In this document: positions 44,867 to 53,564 of the stretch, in pieces | How positions within the stretch are numbered: the first letter of the stretch is position 1 | How the letters are laid out: each line of letters starts with the position of its first letter | NCBI RefSeq assembly: GCF_000400715.1 | Contig: NZ_KE007347.1 | Span: 1,187,680 to 1,251,679, forward strand | Origin: Acinetobacter genomosp. 15BJ | GTDB taxonomy: Bacteria > Pseudomonadota > Gammaproteobacteria > Pseudomonadales > Moraxellaceae | Direction of reading: 5' to 3' | DNA: 64,000 nt | The notes under the pieces: model-generated | What the model was told of the DNA's origin: nothing | Database searches by the model: none | The model's input: only the letters and a program-made list of their open reading frames with translations | Translations under genes and position numbers: made by a program

Positions 44867-44953
44867 ATGAAGCTTCAGGACGACCTGTATCAACAGCTTA
44901 AAACTAAAGGTTGGACGACCAATCTTGGAAAAGTGAGCACGATCTATGAATGA
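44867..44953 (+). CDS. Possible 28-aa small ORF overlapping the oxygenase start
   Basis: An ATG at 44867 opens a 28-codon frame (MKLQDDLYQQLKTKGWTTNL...). Its TGA lies inside the overlap ATGAATGA with the oxygenase ATG at 44946. The arrangement suits translational coupling. No clear ribosome site precedes it, so it may be chance. Confidence 0.3.
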   Translation: MKLQDDLYQQLKTKGWTTNLGKVSTIYE

Positions 44954-46034
44954 TATAATTACAGAAGAAAAACACACGCTTTCCAATCGAGCATTTGACC
45001 ATATACCAGTCATCGATATCACTGGTTTATATAGTGCTGATCCCGCCATTCAACAAAAAGTGGCAGATGAACTGGGTTATGCTGCTGAACATGTCGGTTT
45101 TTTCTATATTACAGGCCATCATATTCAAAAGGCACAGATTGATAAGTTAAAGTCCCAAGCAAAAGCTTTCTTTGCTCTGCCGACAACAGAGAAAATGAAA
45201 TACTATGCAGGAAATTTCGGTATTAAACATCGGGGCTATGTCCCGCCTGGTGAAGAACGTACTGAGATGCAAAATAGTGTAGAGATCGATAGAAGCATCA
45301 ATAAAACCGATAATAAAGAAGCCTTTGATTTAAGCTGGGACCTCCCAGAAGATGATCCTGATGTAGTTGTGGGAAAACCAATGCATGGCAGCAATGTCTG
45401 GGCAGATCTTCCAAATTTTAAAACAGATGTTGATGCATATTATCAGGCCATCATTCAATTGGGACGCACCTTACTCCGTGGTTTTGAATTGGCATTAGGA
45501 CTCAACGCAAATGATCTAAATCGTTTAGTCAATAAGCCAACTTCTCAGCTACGCTTAATGCACTATGCCTACAATCCTGATATAGAAGATACACTTGGCT
45601 TTGGCGCACATACAGATATGGAACTGTTCACAATCTTATTGCCAACAGCACCCGGACTAGAAGTCGTCAACTCGGAAGGAAAATGGATTGATGCACCACC
45701 AATTGAAAACGCATTCGTCGTTAATATTGGGGATATGATCGAAGCACTCAGCGGAGGACGATTTATAGCGACCTCTCATCGGGTAAGGAAGGTCAGTGAA
45801 GAACGTTATGCTTTTCCTTTATTTTTTGCTTGTGACTATGATGTTGTCATTCAACCCCTCCCTCAATTTGCAACACCTGAAGCTGTGAAAAAATATCCCC
45901 CAGTGATCGCAGGCCAACATCTTTTTGAAGTCAGCGCCAAAGTCTTTGGTTATATGCAAAGGATGATTCAACGTGGTGAGATCACGTTAACGGGACCAAA
46001 TCTAAACTTTGGTAAACATTCTCATAATGAATAA
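44946..46034 (+). CDS. 2-oxoglutarate/Fe(II)-dependent oxygenase, isopenicillin-N-synthase family
   Basis: A 362-aa jelly-roll oxygenase. The N-terminal DIOX_N domain has IPVIDITGLY and GFFYITGHHI, the latter typical of the family. The iron ligands are H222 and D224 (AHTDMELF) with H278 (TSHRV), and R287 in ERYAFPLFF is placed to bind the co-substrate carboxylate. The family hydroxylates or desaturates diverse substrates. Two family relatives, the ethylene-forming enzyme and homoarginine hydroxylases, are known to release guanidine. Together with the neighbouring guanidine genes this suggests a role in freeing guanidine from an imported guanidino compound (inference). Confidence 0.85.
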   Translation: MNDIITEEKHTLSNRAFDHIPVIDITGLYSADPAIQQKVADELGYAAEHVGFFYITGHHIQKAQIDKLKSQAKAFFALPTTEKMKYYAGNFGIKHRGYVPPGEERTEMQNSVEIDRSINKTDNKEAFDLSWDLPEDDPDVVVGKPMHGSNVWADLPNFKTDVDAYYQAIIQLGRTLLRGFELALGLNANDLNRLVNKPTSQLRLMHYAYNPDIEDTLGFGAHTDMELFTILLPTAPGLEVVNSEGKWIDAPPIENAFVVNIGDMIEALSGGRFIATSHRVRKVSEERYAFPLFFACDYDVVIQPLPQFATPEAVKKYPPVIAGQHLFEVSAKVFGYMQRMIQRGEITLTGPNLNFGKHSHNE

Positions 46035-46071
46035 GCCTCGTTTTGCATAATTTTTTGATTTAGAGGCATAT

Positions 46072-46950
46072 ATGAAATATGTGTATATGGAAGAAGTCGC
46101 CCTACAAAGTCGAGATATTGCTGGTTTTATTGATTTTGTAACCACAGATCACCAGTTTGTTTGGGCGACGAATCAAAACACTTTACAAAAATTCTCTTTT
46201 GATCAATTTACCCCTATCTATCAAGCAGCAGTCCCAACTGCTGCTGGTATTCCAGTTTATGCTTTTGATTCAATTTGGGTCGCAAGCTTATCCACTCAGT
46301 CCATTTACCGTGTCGATGCAGATTCAGGTCAAGTACTTAGTGTTATTCCAACTGGTTTAGCAGATTTAAGTGGTGAATTTAGCTTAGCTGCTGACCCCAA
46401 TGGTGTCTGGGTTGCTTGCGCGAATGGTTTGATTTGCCAAATTGACCCAGTCAATAATCGCATCTCTCATCACGTCCAAGTCTTAGCCGAGTCATATAAT
46501 CTTTGCTATGCTTTTAATTCACTTTGGCTCACCAATCCCAAACAGAACAGCGTTCAAAGAATCGATCCATTCACTAAACAAGTCAGCCACTGTATTCTGG
46601 TTGACCAACAACCATGGTTTCTCTGCGCCAGTAAACAAGCGATTTGGACACTGAATCAAACACATGGCACAGTCAGCCAAATTGATCCTCATTCAAACTT
46701 GTGCATCAAAACCATTCAACTACCTCCATTGGCATGCGGTGATGGTGGCGATATACATGCAAGTCATGGCAAAATCTGGATTCGCACCACCCATATTCCG
46801 CTGATTGAAATAGATGAACACTCAGGAGTAATTTTAAGGGTTTTTCAATATGAACAAGCAGCAGGAAGCGGTGCAATTTGCACTTGCGACCATCTATTAT
46901 GGATCACGGCACACGACATTGATAAGCTTTGGATCATTCCAATAAATTAA
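46072..46950 (+). CDS. Beta-propeller (YncE/Vgb-like) protein of the guanidine cluster
   Basis: A 292-aa protein built of about six repeating blades, each with a pattern like V-W-A-T...I-D-P-V-N-N-R-I or I-D-P-F-T-K-Q-V (for instance SIWVASLSTQSIYRVDADSG, LICQIDPVNNR and TVSQIDPHSNL). There is no signal peptide, so it is probably cytoplasmic, unlike YncE. It lies 37 nt after the oxygenase gene and is last in the unit. Function is unknown; a substrate lactonase or regulator is possible. Confidence 0.7.
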   Translation: MKYVYMEEVALQSRDIAGFIDFVTTDHQFVWATNQNTLQKFSFDQFTPIYQAAVPTAAGIPVYAFDSIWVASLSTQSIYRVDADSGQVLSVIPTGLADLSGEFSLAADPNGVWVACANGLICQIDPVNNRISHHVQVLAESYNLCYAFNSLWLTNPKQNSVQRIDPFTKQVSHCILVDQQPWFLCASKQAIWTLNQTHGTVSQIDPHSNLCIKTIQLPPLACGDGGDIHASHGKIWIRTTHIPLIEIDEHSGVILRVFQYEQAAGSGAICTCDHLLWITAHDIDKLWIIPIN

Positions 46951-46970
46951 GCCTATTTCACCAACAACCA

Positions 46971-46996
46971 AAGGCTGAATAATCAGCCTTTATTTT
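46971..46996. terminator. Bidirectional terminator between convergent guanidine-cluster units
   Basis: AAGGCTGA-ATAA-TCAGCCTT with T-rich tails. It separates the plus-strand transport/oxygenase unit from the minus-strand regulator/binding-protein unit. Confidence 0.85.
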
Positions 46997-47017
46997 CGTC
47001 ATCAAAACTGGAAAAAA

Positions 47018-48039
47018 TTATGGCAACTCCTCAATCAGATTCGGATTAATTAACTGATCAACCACTGGACTTTGGGCATATAGACCCTGTCGAAGATTAA
47101 ATTGGTTGACGTAGTAAGAAGCACCATAAATCGAATCAAACCCCGATCCTTTCTGAAAAATACGTTTATTTTCAGCAAGATTAAGTAGCTTTGTTCCTTT
47201 CATAATCCGCTCGTATGCAACTGGATTAATCGAAGCGCGTTTCGCCATGAGATGAATCGCATCCTGACGGGTAGCAGGATCATTAATATAATTCACCGTT
47301 CTATCCCATATCTGAATGATTTTTTCCATTCCTCTCTATGTTGTTGCAAATGTACTTGATTCACCGACAACGTATCGTAAATCAGTCCAGGTTTTTTACT
47401 GGAGTCATAGATAATTTTCGCATCGGGAACACTCGCCAAAGCTTGATGCGCGATCGGCTGCCACAAGGCGATCGCAGCAATATCAGAAGATTGAAAAATT
47501 TGTGGAAGCTCATTGGTTGCTGCATTGGTGACTTTGACATCCTTAGGATTAAGACCCGCGTCCTGCATCGCTGTAGTAAATAGTAAATCGCTGACCAAGC
47601 CTTTTTCCAATGCAATCGTTTTACCTTTTAAATCCTGTAATGAAGTTATGCCTGATTTCGCAATGATGACATCATTCCCTGCAGAATAATCATGCGCCAT
47701 GATAATGGCAGGGCGAGCACCACCTGTCGACAAAATAAAGTTATCACCGTTCGCCACTACAACTGCATCAAGTTTATTTGCCATAAATGCTTGTAATGAT
47801 GCTGAATAATCAAACCATTTCAATTCAACATTTAGACCTGCCTCTTTAAACCATCCCTTATCTTGAGCAATTTGCCAAGCCAAAGAACCAGGCCACTCAC
47901 TATAGGCAATCGTAATAGGCTGATCTTTTTGAGGGGCTATACTGTCTTTATTGGGTTGTGGAATCTTGGCGGTATTATCACAACCTACAAATAAAATCGC
48001 AGAACAAAATAATATAGGCAGATAAGTCTTATTTAACAT
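47018..48039 (-). pseudogene. Substrate-binding lipoprotein paralogue, frameshifted in an A6 tract
   Basis: The first frame (48039-47293) gives a lipoprotein (signal ending F-V-G-C) that matches the intact paralogue at 48098-49135 up to HREEWKK, then runs out of frame. A second frame (47329-47018) continues the match as IIQIWDRTVNYINDPAT. The break is at the A6 tract 47320-47325 (minus-strand sense). One more A would restore a 340-aa protein, against 345 aa for the paralogue. Slippage at this tract could still give some full-length product. The family is the TauA-like periplasmic binding proteins of urea-carboxylase regions. Confidence 0.85.
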
Positions 48040-48097
48040 TCAACAACTCCATCATCTCTCTGGAATTACAGTAGCCCCTTATTTATAAAAAGATTCT

Positions 48098-49135
48098 TTA
48101 TTTCAACTCATCCACCAAAGCTGGATAAATCAAGCCATCTACATCGACTTCAGTTTTATAAATGCCGTTACTGACATTGAATTGATTGACGTGATAAGTC
48201 GAACCATAAATCGAGTCAAAGCCTGTACCTTTCTGGAACACTTTCTTATTCGCAGCAATATCCAGTAAATGCGTCCCCTCAATAAATTGCTCATATTGCT
48301 GAGGGTCAACACCGACACGGTTGGCCATGATTTTTACGGCATCAGCATGCGTTGCAGGGTCTTGGATATACTTCACCGTTTTATCCCACACTTGAATCAG
48401 CTTTTTCCAGTCTTCTTTATGCGTTGATAAATGACTTGGATTTACCGCCAAGGTATCGTAGATCAAGCCAGGTTTATCCTTGGAACTGTAAATAATCCTG
48501 GAACCTGCAACGGCTTTTAGGGCTTGATTGGCAACAGGTTGCCAAACTGCAATTGCAGCAATATCCTGACTGCTAAACACTTGAGGCAGTTCATTGGTCA
48601 CTGAATTGACCAGTTTGATATCTGAAAATGGAATCTTGGCATCGGTCAAAGCTGTCGATAATAGCAGGTGATCGACCAAGCCTTTTTCCGTTGCGATCGA
48701 TTTCCCTTTTAAATCCTGAATGCTGTTAATACCATTTTTGGCAATAATCACATCATTACCCGCAGAATAATCTGTGACCATAATGATCATGCCCTTGCTT
48801 CCCCCCGAGGCATTCACCAAATTATCGCCATTGGTAATAAACACCGCATCCAGTTGATTGGCAGCAAAGGCAGAAATTGAAGCTGAATAATCGAACCATT
48901 TAAAGTCAACATTTAAGCCTGCATCTTTTAACCAGCCCTTTTCAATCGCCACTTGCCAAGCCACCCAACCCGGCCAATCACTATAACCAATCGTCATTGG
49001 AGTCGTTGACGTCACGTCTTTGGCCTCGGTCGCTTTCTCCGCTGTTGGCACCTTGGCCGAATTATCACAAGCTGTAAGGAGCAGCCCAAACAGAACTGAA
49101 ACGGATAAAGTTGCTATTGCTTGCTTCATAATCAC
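48098..49135 (-). CDS. ABC transporter substrate-binding lipoprotein of the guanidine cluster
   Basis: A 345-aa lipoprotein (lipobox L-L-T-A-C) of the NMT1/TauA fold, in the group long labelled as urea-carboxylase-region binding proteins. It shows TIGYSDWPGWVAWQVAIEKG, FKWFDYSASISAFAANQLDA, VTDYSAGNDVIIAKNGI and DLKGKSIATEKGLVDHLLL. It presumably delivers the substrate to the permease/ATPase on the opposite strand. It lies downstream of the NikR-like gene and upstream of its frameshifted paralogue, and the two look like a tandem duplication. Confidence 0.9.
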   Translation of the reverse strand: MIMKQAIATLSVSVLFGLLLTACDNSAKVPTAEKATEAKDVTSTTPMTIGYSDWPGWVAWQVAIEKGWLKDAGLNVDFKWFDYSASISAFAANQLDAVFITNGDNLVNASGGSKGMIIMVTDYSAGNDVIIAKNGINSIQDLKGKSIATEKGLVDHLLLSTALTDAKIPFSDIKLVNSVTNELPQVFSSQDIAAIAVWQPVANQALKAVAGSRIIYSSKDKPGLIYDTLAVNPSHLSTHKEDWKKLIQVWDKTVKYIQDPATHADAVKIMANRVGVDPQQYEQFIEGTHLLDIAANKKVFQKGTGFDSIYGSTYHVNQFNVSNGIYKTEVDVDGLIYPALVDELK

Positions 49136-49210
49136 CCCATATCTTTTTTGAAAATTTTGCCCACATCTAAACCACGTGTTTAGCGACCATACGAATGCAG
49201 TCGTCGCTTG

Positions 49211-49648
49211 CTATTCATTTTGCTGTAAGGGTGGCATCACGGCATCCATGAGTTCCAGATGCCCTTTAATCACCCCTTTTAAGGCAGTAAATTGCTGACT
49301 AATCTGTTTAAGATCATTACTGCCACCTTGTAACAGCATGACTTCCAATATTTTTTGTTGATCCAGTTGAATATGTAATGAACTGATCACCTGTTCTAAA
49401 AATTTTTGCTGTAAATCCAACAGCTGCATACGCAACGGCATACAACTGGCGTCATACAACAAGGTTAGTGTGCCGACCATGACTGCATTTTTCTGTGCCT
49501 GTTCAGCAATTAAATGCTTATTGATCATGTCAACAATCGCCTGAGAGCGACTTTCATAATGCTCTTCGACAATGGTTTGATCTAAGGCTTCAACCGTCTT
49601 TTCAGGGACGGTAATACTGATTCGAGTCAGTTTAGGACGCGCATTCAT
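49211..49648 (-). CDS. NikR-like ribbon-helix-helix regulator lacking most nickel ligands
   Basis: A 145-aa protein. The N-terminal ribbon-helix-helix covers about residues 8-48 (LTRISITVPEKTVEALDQTI then YESRSQAIVDMINKHL). A C-terminal ACT-like NikR domain follows (SSLHIQLDQQKILEVMLLQG). In E. coli NikR the nickel ligands are H76, H87, H89 and C95. By alignment only H87 remains here, while the others are Q, Q and I, so nickel sensing is unlikely. Three NikR-geometry sites lie in front of the cluster's transcription units, including its own. I infer it is the local regulator and senses another ligand. Confidence 0.8.
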   Translation of the reverse strand: MNARPKLTRISITVPEKTVEALDQTIVEEHYESRSQAIVDMINKHLIAEQAQKNAVMVGTLTLLYDASCMPLRMQLLDLQQKFLEQVISSLHIQLDQQKILEVMLLQGGSNDLKQISQQFTALKGVIKGHLELMDAVMPPLQQNE

Positions 49649-49658
49649 AATGATCAGA

Positions 49659-49775
49659 CTATTGCTTAGAAACTTGGTTTTGCTTTACATACAGACCTGC
49701 TCGGACGCTAAGTAAATTGGCAAAACAGCGCATCGTAATTTTTAAATACTGAATTAGGATTGATTGCTTTTTCAT
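49659..49775 (-). CDS. 38-aa small ORF upstream of the NikR-like regulator
   Basis: ATG at 49775, stop TAG at 49661-49659, reading MKKQSILIQYLKITMRCFAN and ending KQNQVSKQ. A good ribosome site (GAGGTGG) lies a few bases upstream, better than that of the following regulator gene, whose start is 10 nt after this stop. It may be a coupled leader peptide or a small basic protein. No homologue is recognised. Confidence 0.55.
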   Translation of the reverse strand: MKKQSILIQYLKITMRCFANLLSVRAGLYVKQNQVSKQ

Positions 49776-49791
49776 AACCACCTCAGCTTTA

Positions 49792-49819
49792 GTAATACAA
49801 AATTTATAATTCGTAATAT
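49792..49819. promoter_or_regulatory. NikR-type operator A, upstream of the regulator unit
   Basis: GTAATAC at 49792-49798 and GTAATAT at 49813-49819 form a 28-bp site with 21-bp spacing, about 16 nt before the small ORF start. The layout matches operator C and suggests autoregulation. The rest of the 301-bp gap between the regulator and the carboxylase gene holds the small ORF and a terminator. Confidence 0.68.
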
Positions 49820-49894
49820 TTAATGCAGTATCTATGCCAGTTTTTTAGCCAAATAAAGTAGAAAAACCGGTGTGAATTGCTGAATAAATGCACA

Positions 49895-49928
49895 TAAAAA
49901 AAGCCCGATGTTTCATCATAGGGCCTTT
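49895..49928 (-). terminator. Terminator after the carboxylase gene
   Basis: GCCC/GGGC arms and an inner GATG-AAA-CATC stem, with a T7 run on the minus strand, about 22 nt past the stop. Confidence 0.8.
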
Positions 49929-49949
49929 TCTGCATCATGAATTTGATTG

Positions 49950-52900
49950 CTATACGGCAGGTGCTAGCGTGAATAATGCCTGTCCTGTTTTTACCGTTTG
50001 CGCTTTATCAATCAAGATACTGTCGACTTTCATTTTAGCAGGCGCAAGGATTGGGATTTCAATTTTCATTGCTTCAATCACAGCCAAGGTTTCACCTTCT
50101 TCGATAATATCTCCCACGGTACATTCAATTTTCCAGACCGAACCCGGCATATGTGACTCCACAATCATGCCACCACTTGGAACTGTTATTTCTGAATCAT
50201 CCAGTACCGCATCCATACTTTCAGAAACATATTCAGCCAAACCTGCTTCATGCCATCGACGGCGCTCGTCTTCAAAATTGCTTTGTTGAACCTGTTTAAA
50301 GGCCTGAATACTACTTTCATTTTCTTTCAAAAAAGCATTGTAGTCTTTGAGATTAAGTACCCCTTCTTCAATCCGTAATTGCAAACGTCCTGCTTTAAAG
50401 TCTTCACGCATTTCCAATAATTCAGGCTCAGATACTTCATAAAAACGGATCTGGTCAAAGAATCTGAGCAACCACGGCTTGTGCGGTTCAAAATTCGGAT
50501 TTTGACGATAACGGCTCCACACCTGTGTGGTACGCCCTACAAATTGATAGCCACCCGGCCCTTCCATGCCATAAACACACATATAAGCCCCGCCAATTCC
50601 GACCGCATTTTCAGGTGTCCATGTTCGGGCAGGATTATATTTGGTGGTGACTAAGCGATGTCTCGGGTCTAGCGGTGTGGCAACAGGTGCACCCAGATAG
50701 ACATCACCCAAACCCATCACCAAATAAGCGGTGTCATAGACCACGTCTTTTACTGCTTGCTTAGATGCAAGACCGTTAATACGGCGAATGAACTCGATAT
50801 TATCTGGACACCACGGTGCATCTGGACGAACCAATTGCGTATATTTTTCGGTTGCAAGCTGCGTTTGTGAGTCTTCCCAAGCTAACGGCAAATACACAGT
50901 TCTAGACGGTACCTGCATATTTTCAATATCAGGTAATTCACTTTCAGCCACTTGTAACAAGCGGAGTAAATCCAGTTGCTCTAAGACCGTCGAATCATAA
51001 TGGATCTGCAAAGAACGAATGCCTGGAGTCAGATCAATGATGCCCTGAATATTTTGTTGCTGCACCCATTGCATCAAGGCATGAATACGAAAACGTAAAT
51101 TGAGATCTAAGACCAGTTCACCATATTCAACCAACAGATATTGGTTGCCTGCGGGACGATAGCTCACCGTCGGTTTATCCGCGCCTTGATCCAAAGTCGC
51201 CAACACCGCATTTTTTAAAGTGACAGGCTCTGCTTTAAATATCGGTTCAAAATTAAGCTGTGATGTGGTTTCATCCTGTAAGGTGGATTGATAGCGTTGT
51301 TCTAACTGTTGCGCCTGTGCATAGCTGACAGGAATAAATCTGACTTTATCGCCTGCTTTGAGTTGTCCTAATTTCCATAACTCTGAGTTAATCACCACCG
51401 CAGGACAAACGAAGCCGCCTAAACTCGGGCCATCAGGCCCTAAAATAATCGGCATATCTCCAGTGAAATCAATTGCACCAATCGCATAGGCATTGTCATG
51501 GATATTCGATGGATGTAAGCCTGCTTCGCCCCCATCAATCCGTGCCCATTCAGGTTTCGGTCCAATCAAGCGAATACCAGTACGACTCGAGTTAAAATGA
51601 ATCTCCCAGTCTTGATCAAAAAACATGGCAATATCATTCGGCGTAAAGAAATCAGGTGCACCATGCGGGCCATACATGACCGCGATTTCCCATTCAGTTT
51701 TAAAACTTGGGATTTGCTCAGGTTTTAATGCAACTGTTTGCTCGGTTTTCGCCTCAGTGATTGGCAACATATCACCAATGAGTAAGTTACGCCCTGCATG
51801 ACCACCAAATTGCCCCAAGGTAAATGTTGCTAAACTGCCCAAATACGCAGGCAGATTAAATCCATGTTTAATCCCAATATAACTGCGACAACCCGTACTG
51901 ATACGACCGCATTTTAACACCTGACCTTTACGCACATTGATGCTTGACCACATCGCGACAGGTTGACCATCTAGACTGGCCTCCATCTCACCACCTGTGA
52001 TGGCAATCTGACTATCACAATGAAACTTTAATGTCGGTCCAAGTAAGGTACATTCTAGTCCCGAACTGTTAAATGCATTACTCAACAATTGATTGGCAAC
52101 ATTCAAGCTCAATGCATCCATCGCACCAGAAGGCGGAACTCCGACATCCCAATAACCCAAGCGTCCTTTTACATCTTGTACCGCAGTTTGAATCCCTGCT
52201 TGCAGCACCTCTATTTTCTGGGTCTTCCACTCAAAACGATTCAAGAAACGGGTGGTCTGTGTGCCTTGCTGAAACACCTCACCCGCGATAATTTCCTGTA
52301 AGTACTCGAGATTGGTTTCAATCCCTGCAATTTCCGTATTACTTAGGCTATTTTGCATGGCAGCAATTGCTTGCTCTCGATCTGCTGCCGTCACAATAAT
52401 CTTTGCAATCATCGGGTCATAGAATGAAGAAACATTCGAGCCTGTTTCTACCCACGTTTCCACCCGTGATTGAGCGTCAAATTTGACGCTGGTCAATAAG
52501 CCTGCGCTGGGTTGAAAGTTTTTGATCGGATCTTCAGCATATAAACGCACTTGAATCGAATGACCTTTAGGTGCAGCAATCTGTTGCGGTGCTTGCCAAT
52601 CTCCACCGGCCAAGGTCACCATCCATTCGATCAGATCAACGCCATAAACCTGTTCCGTCACCCCATGTTCCACTTGTAAGCGTGTATTCACTTCTAAAAA
52701 GTAGAACTGCTGTGTGTCGGTATCCATCACAAATTCAACTGTACCCGCGGAACGATACTGCACCGACTGCATCAATTGAATGGCAACCTGTTGAATATAA
52801 TTGCGTTGCTCACCATTCAAATGTGGTGCGGGTGTTTCCTCAATCACCTTTTGGTTACGGCGTTGTACGGAACAATCTCGCTCACCAAGTGCAATGACAA

Positions 52901-53555
52901 GGCCCTGACCATCTCCAAAAATTTGCACCTCAATATGACGGGCATTTTCGACAAACTTTTCCAGATACAATCCCGCATCTTTAAAATTCGCCTGTGCCAG
53001 ATACGAAACGGTTTGATAGGCTTCTTTTAATTCCTGTTCATTCCAAACCAGACGCATACCAATACCGCCACCGCCTGCGGTGCTTTTCAGCATCACGGGA
53101 TAGCCAATCTGATCGGCCTGAAGCAATGCATCATCCAAGTCGATGAGCAACTGACTGCCCGGTAGCAAGGGCACATTGTTTTGAATTGCCAATTCACGTG
53201 CGGTATGTTTTAGACCAAAATCACGCATTTGCTGTGAGGTTGGGCCAATAAATGCAATGCCTTGTTGCTCGCACAGATCACAAAATGCGGCATTTTCCGA
53301 TAAAAAACCATAACCAGGATGAATCGCTTCGGCCCCAGTGTGCTGTGCTGCGGCAAGGATTTTTTCAATATTTAAATAGCTTTGCTGTGCAGCTGAATCA
53401 CCGATAAAAATCGCTTCATCAGCCAAACTGACATGTAAGGAATCCCGATCCGCTTCGGAATAGACAGCAACAGATTGAATCCCAAGTTCTTTTAAGCTAC
53501 GAATGACACGACAGGCAATCGCCCCACGATTGGCGATGAGTACTTTTTTAAACAT
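49950..53555 (-). CDS. Biotin-dependent urea/guanidine carboxylase
   Basis: A 1201-aa cytoplasmic enzyme. Domains in order: biotin carboxylase (MFKKVLIANRGAIACRVIRS, GGGGIGMR, FYFLEVNTRLQVEHGVTEQVYG), residues about 1-450; two carboxyltransferase-type domains of the KipA and KipI kind (about 455-770 and 800-1010); a C-terminal biotinyl domain with EAMKIE, biotin on Lys1164. It carboxylates urea to allophanate or guanidine to carboxyguanidine. The guanidine-I riboswitch and the two DUF1989 partners point to guanidine as the substrate here. It is the third gene of its operon. Confidence 0.92.
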   Translation of the reverse strand: MFKKVLIANRGAIACRVIRSLKELGIQSVAVYSEADRDSLHVSLADEAIFIGDSAAQQSYLNIEKILAAAQHTGAEAIHPGYGFLSENAAFCDLCEQQGIAFIGPTSQQMRDFGLKHTARELAIQNNVPLLPGSQLLIDLDDALLQADQIGYPVMLKSTAGGGGIGMRLVWNEQELKEAYQTVSYLAQANFKDAGLYLEKFVENARHIEVQIFGDGQGLVIALGERDCSVQRRNQKVIEETPAPHLNGEQRNYIQQVAIQLMQSVQYRSAGTVEFVMDTDTQQFYFLEVNTRLQVEHGVTEQVYGVDLIEWMVTLAGGDWQAPQQIAAPKGHSIQVRLYAEDPIKNFQPSAGLLTSVKFDAQSRVETWVETGSNVSSFYDPMIAKIIVTAADREQAIAAMQNSLSNTEIAGIETNLEYLQEIIAGEVFQQGTQTTRFLNRFEWKTQKIEVLQAGIQTAVQDVKGRLGYWDVGVPPSGAMDALSLNVANQLLSNAFNSSGLECTLLGPTLKFHCDSQIAITGGEMEASLDGQPVAMWSSINVRKGQVLKCGRISTGCRSYIGIKHGFNLPAYLGSLATFTLGQFGGHAGRNLLIGDMLPITEAKTEQTVALKPEQIPSFKTEWEIAVMYGPHGAPDFFTPNDIAMFFDQDWEIHFNSSRTGIRLIGPKPEWARIDGGEAGLHPSNIHDNAYAIGAIDFTGDMPIILGPDGPSLGGFVCPAVVINSELWKLGQLKAGDKVRFIPVSYAQAQQLEQRYQSTLQDETTSQLNFEPIFKAEPVTLKNAVLATLDQGADKPTVSYRPAGNQYLLVEYGELVLDLNLRFRIHALMQWVQQQNIQGIIDLTPGIRSLQIHYDSTVLEQLDLLRLLQVAESELPDIENMQVPSRTVYLPLAWEDSQTQLATEKYTQLVRPDAPWCPDNIEFIRRINGLASKQAVKDVVYDTAYLVMGLGDVYLGAPVATPLDPRHRLVTTKYNPARTWTPENAVGIGGAYMCVYGMEGPGGYQFVGRTTQVWSRYRQNPNFEPHKPWLLRFFDQIRFYEVSEPELLEMREDFKAGRLQLRIEEGVLNLKDYNAFLKENESSIQAFKQVQQSNFEDERRRWHEAGLAEYVSESMDAVLDDSEITVPSGGMIVESHMPGSVWKIECTVGDIIEEGETLAVIEAMKIEIPILAPAKMKVDSILIDKAQTVKTGQALFTLAPAV

Positions 53556-53564
53556 TATGCCCCC

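Noticed and set aside
49211..49648. Reading the regulator as a classical nickel regulator with a nickel ABC transporter
   Set aside because: Most nickel ligands are missing, the binding proteins are of the TauA type, and the neighbours belong to guanidine metabolism.
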